Shown piece after piece: positions 61,744 to 64,000 of a stretch of 64,000 bases of DNA. Position numbers and translations under genes: made by a program. The notes beneath the pieces were generated by a model that saw only the letters and a program-made list of their open reading frames with translations, had not been told where the DNA came from and did not search any database. Origin of the DNA: DYFT01 sp041695085 (GTDB lineage Bacteria > Bacteroidota > Ignavibacteria > UBA10030); assembly GCA_041695085.1 (NCBI GenBank), contig JBGFRO010000027.1, positions 83,049-147,048 on the forward strand, given 5' to 3'. The stretch's first letter is position 1; each line of letters starts with the position of its first letter.

Positions 61744-62943
61744 GTGATACGATCACTCTCTCGAAAAGTCGCTGCTCTTGAACCATCCCAAACGCTTGCT
61801 CTCACCGCTCGCGCGAAAAAAATGCAGGCTGAAGGAATTGATGTCGTCAGTCTGACGGCGGGTGAACCCGATTTCCCCACCCCCCTAATCGTTAAAGAAG
61901 CGGCCATTCACGCTATTCAGGAGAACTTTACCAAATACACAGCTAACCAAGGAATCCCTGATCTCCTCAAAGCGATCTCCTTCAAGCTGCAACGGGAGAA
62001 CAACATCGAGGTCGACCCAACTCAGATTCTCGTGTCGTGCGGTGCGAAGCATTCCGTGTACAATGCTCTTCAAGCAATCTGCAATCCGCGCGACGAAATC
62101 ATCATTCCCTCTCCCTACTGGGTTAGCTATCCCGAAATGGCGAAGCTCGTCGATGCTGAACCCGTCATAGTCAAGACGAAACCGAAGAACCAATTCAAAA
62201 TCACGCCTGCGCAGCTTCATCGTGCCATCACACGCAAAACGAAGGCGCTCATCCTGAATACTCCCTGCAATCCGACCGGTGCCGTTTACACACGTCAGGA
62301 ACTTGAAGCATTGGCAGAGGTCGTCGCCAGAACGGGTATCTATGTGTTGTCCGACGAGATTTATGAGAAGGTCATTTTCGACGGGATCCGGCATTTCAGC
62401 ATCGGCTCGATCCCATCAGTGCGTGAACAGGTCATCACGATCAACGGTGTTTCCAAAGCGTATGCGATGACCGGCTGGCGGATTGGCTACCTCGCGGCGA
62501 GGAAAGAGATCGTCGAAGGAGCGGAGAAGATCCAGAGCCAGATGACCTCCAACGCGTCGTCTATTTCACAGAAGGCAGCATACGCGGCCCTGGCGGAAGA
62601 CCTCGGCGGCACCATCGACACCATGGTGGCTGAATTCGACCGCCGCAGAAAATACCTTGTGGACGCGCTCGACACGATCCACGATCTCGATTTCATCTAC
62701 CCTCGCGGGGCGTTCTATCTCTTCTTCAGTATCAAGAGCTTTGTGGGAAAAAAAGCGGACGGAAAGATTATGAAAAATGCAGACGACCTTTGCGAGTACC
62801 TATTGACGAAATACCGTCTTGCGATGGTGCCGGGAACAGGCTTCGGGGACAAAAACTGGATCAGAATGTCTTACGCGTGCTCGATGGCGGAGTTGGAAAA
62901 AGGGATTGAGCGTCTGCGGACAGGGCTTTCAGCCCTGCATTGA
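61744..62943 (+). CDS. Class I aminotransferase, aspartate aminotransferase-like
   Basis: The 399-residue product has NTPCNPTGAVY, the PLP lysine in NGVSKAYAMTGWRIGY and the substrate arginine near WIRMSYA. It is close to the aspartate/prephenate aminotransferase group of fold type I enzymes. The start codon is GTG, with AAAGGAGG about 12 nt upstream. Confidence 0.92.
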   Translation: MIRSLSRKVAALEPSQTLALTARAKKMQAEGIDVVSLTAGEPDFPTPLIVKEAAIHAIQENFTKYTANQGIPDLLKAISFKLQRENNIEVDPTQILVSCGAKHSVYNALQAICNPRDEIIIPSPYWVSYPEMAKLVDAEPVIVKTKPKNQFKITPAQLHRAITRKTKALILNTPCNPTGAVYTRQELEALAEVVARTGIYVLSDEIYEKVIFDGIRHFSIGSIPSVREQVITINGVSKAYAMTGWRIGYLAARKEIVEGAEKIQSQMTSNASSISQKAAYAALAEDLGGTIDTMVAEFDRRRKYLVDALDTIHDLDFIYPRGAFYLFFSIKSFVGKKADGKIMKNADDLCEYLLTKYRLAMVPGTGFGDKNWIRMSYACSMAELEKGIERLRTGLSALH

Positions 62944-63288
62944 ACGAATCGCAACTGCATAGCAAAAAAAGAAATCGACCACAGATTCACGGATTATCAC
63001 TCTTCAGCTGAAAAATCAACAAATCAAATACAACAAAACTCCTGATCAAGGGACAAAATTCTTGATGCTCTGTAGCATAATCTGTGAATCCGAAGCTGTG
63101 CAAAATGGAGGGCGAGAAGCCTTCTCGCCCACATTGGTGTTGCAAGAACTGTCTGAATTCCCCAAATCTCGAACTCGCACATCACGCCGATTGAACTTTT
63201 TGCACAGCTTCGTGTGGTAGGTACTTTTCGCTGAGCAGTTGCAACGAATCGAGAGAACTGTCAGAAGGCTGAGTAACAAGGATCGATT
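62944..63288 (+). other. Intergenic region with repeat copy
   Basis: About 345 nt without a gene. It holds the complete element at 63091-63212. An imperfect 16-bp inverted pair lies just left of it (CAGATTCACGGATTAT near 62985 and ATAATCTGTGAATCCG near 63078). No promoter for the FmdB gene was identified. Confidence 0.55.
63091..63212 (+). repeat. Complete copy of the dispersed inverted-repeat element, 122 bp
   Basis: The 15-bp ends CGAAGCTGTGCAAAA and TTTTGCACAGCTTCG are perfect inverted repeats. Inside is the perfect hairpin GGGCGAGAAG/CTTCTCGCCC (63110-63130). It is the reference copy; the others lie at 26936 (partial) and 35978 (inverted). No coding capacity, so a MITE- or REP-like element is likely. 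Confidence 0.85.
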
Positions 63289-63573
63289 ATGCCAACGTAC
63301 GAGTACCAATGCAAAGAATGCGGACACCGATTCGAAGAATTTCAATCGATCACAGCGGAACCGTTATTGATGTGCCCTTCGTGTGGTAAACCGGCGTTGA
63401 AACGGCTCCTTGGTGGAGGTGGAGGCATGGTTTTCAAGGGAAGTGGTTTCTATCTCACCGATTATAAAAAGGGGGCTTCAGCCGACACTCCCTCCAAAAA
63501 ACCTGCTACCGAAACGAAAGCAACTCCTCCTCCACCTTCTACACCAAAAAGTGAAACATCCTCTCCGGAATAG
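63289..63573 (+). CDS. FmdB-family zinc-ribbon protein
   Basis: The 94-residue product begins MPTYEYQCKECGHRFE and has a second pair in MCPSCGKP, which makes a small zinc ribbon. A Gly-rich stretch and GSGFYLTDYKK follow, and the tail is Pro/Thr/Ser-rich. FmdB proteins are small regulators of unclear mechanism found in many bacteria. AGGAT-type sequence precedes ATG. Confidence 0.9.
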   Translation: MPTYEYQCKECGHRFEEFQSITAEPLLMCPSCGKPALKRLLGGGGGMVFKGSGFYLTDYKKGASADTPSKKPATETKATPPPPSTPKSETSSPE

Positions 63574-63646
63574 CCGCTTTCTCTCTGTTGGCTAGGCAGG
63601 AAGCCTCATTCTGCGCGTTTCGAGATGCGCCGCGCAATCTCTCTTC

Positions 63647-63832
63647 TCAAACACGCGGTCCGGCGTTTACCACTTCGTTTGGACACCCCTCTTCGAACTT
63701 CTTGAATTTTTCGATGAATCTCGCCGCAAGCTGTCTATACTTCTGCATATAAATCTCTTTGCTCGGCCACGAAGCGAAGGGATCGAGGACTGGAGGCGCA
63801 ACGCCATTGCACGACGTCAGCACCGGGATGAA
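63647..63832 (-). pseudogene. pckA: C-terminal remnant of ATP-dependent phosphoenolpyruvate carboxykinase
   Basis: A minus-strand frame of 61 residues with no start codon ends in FKKFEEGCPNEVVNAGPRV. Its middle reads VLTSCNGVAPPVLDPFASW and YRQLAARFIEKFKKFEE, which fits the end of PckA (TSCPGVP..VLDP..TW...LA..F..NFKKFE...AGP). An in-frame TGA (63833-63835) lies immediately upstream, and the sequence beyond it is not PckA-like. The gene has lost almost everything but its last 60 codons. Confidence 0.65.
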
Positions 63833-63886
63833 TCACGGCCTCCCCTTTCCCGCGCAACAACCGAGCCTCCTCCCGGCTTACAGGAA

Positions 63887-64000
63887 TCAACCTCGCAGCA
63901 GCTTTTCCGCTGCTGCCTTGAGACTGCTCCGGGGATAGCGGCTGAGCAGTTGCTGCAGTGATGCGCGAGCAAGAGCTGCGTTCCCCCGCAAACGATATGC
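63887..64000 (-). CDS. C-terminal end of a TPR-like protein (5' end off the right edge)
   Basis: The minus-strand frame enters at the right edge and ends after 37 residues. The visible helices read RGNAALARASLQQLLSRYP and SSLKAAAEKLLRG, the spacing and Leu/Ala/Tyr pattern of a last tetratricopeptide repeat as in YbgF-like periplasmic proteins. Too little is present to name the family. Confidence 0.5.
   Translation of the reverse strand, partial: AYRLRGNAALARASLQQLLSRYPRSSLKAAAEKLLRG

Overview
The window is a piece of a bacterial chromosome, moderately GC-rich and densely coded. It most likely comes from the Bacteroidota/Chlorobiota (FCB) group but outside the class Bacteroidia, for example an Ignavibacteria- or Kapabacteria-like lineage. 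Three things point there. The protein at 34155-35951 ends in a type IX secretion (T9SS) sorting domain with the QNFPNPFNP signature. Secreted peptidases and putative lipoproteins are unusually common. Genes carry GGAGG-type ribosome sites and sigma70-like promoters (TTGnnn, 16-17 nt, TATATT) rather than the Bacteroidia-type promoter. This placement is inference; no rRNA gene is present.

Layout. 0-11 kb: comF (cut by the left edge) and uvrB on the minus strand; then a small lipoprotein, an M16 zinc peptidase with an inactive-looking partner, a LolA-like paralogue of that partner's tail and a queuosine-precursor transporter on the plus strand; then an orphan GAF-GAF histidine kinase and a GNAT acetyltransferase on the minus strand. 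11-24 kb: purM, a fumarylacetoacetase-family hydrolase, a LytM/M23 endopeptidase with long beta-rich tail, valS, osmC, a lipoprotein serine protease, an exported isoaspartyl methyltransferase and a membrane spermidine-synthase-like protein. 24-27 kb: a decayed dinB and a pair of exported amidohydrolases, the second lacking the metal ligands.

27.2-36 kb is the unusual region: five tandem copies (period about 1313 bp) of a gene for a putative seven-bladed beta-propeller lipoprotein. The first third is near-invariant; the middle and end look like shuffled cassettes. A T9SS cargo protein follows. 36-47 kb holds an S9 peptidase with an extra C-terminal domain, a DUF885 peptidase, truA, an FNR-type reductase, deoC, two SPOR lipoproteins and a long-chain acyl-CoA synthetase. 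47-54 kb holds a B12-dependent ribonucleotide reductase behind a structured leader, a VapBC toxin-antitoxin pair, and an M19-M55-S58 operon that looks dedicated to D-amino-acid or peptidoglycan-derived peptides. 54-64 kb holds carA, the hrcA-grpE-dnaJ heat-shock operon running into comEA/pseudopilin-like/pilM-like/rsmD/coaD genes, an aminotransferase, an FmdB zinc ribbon, a pckA remnant and a TPR-like gene cut by the right edge.

A short element of about 120-135 bp with terminal inverted repeats and an internal perfect hairpin occurs three times (26.9, 36.0 and 63.1 kb). Most content is housekeeping. The parts that deserve a second look are the tandem propeller array, the leaders of valS and nrdJ, the short mobile-like element, and the decayed or ligand-less paralogues.
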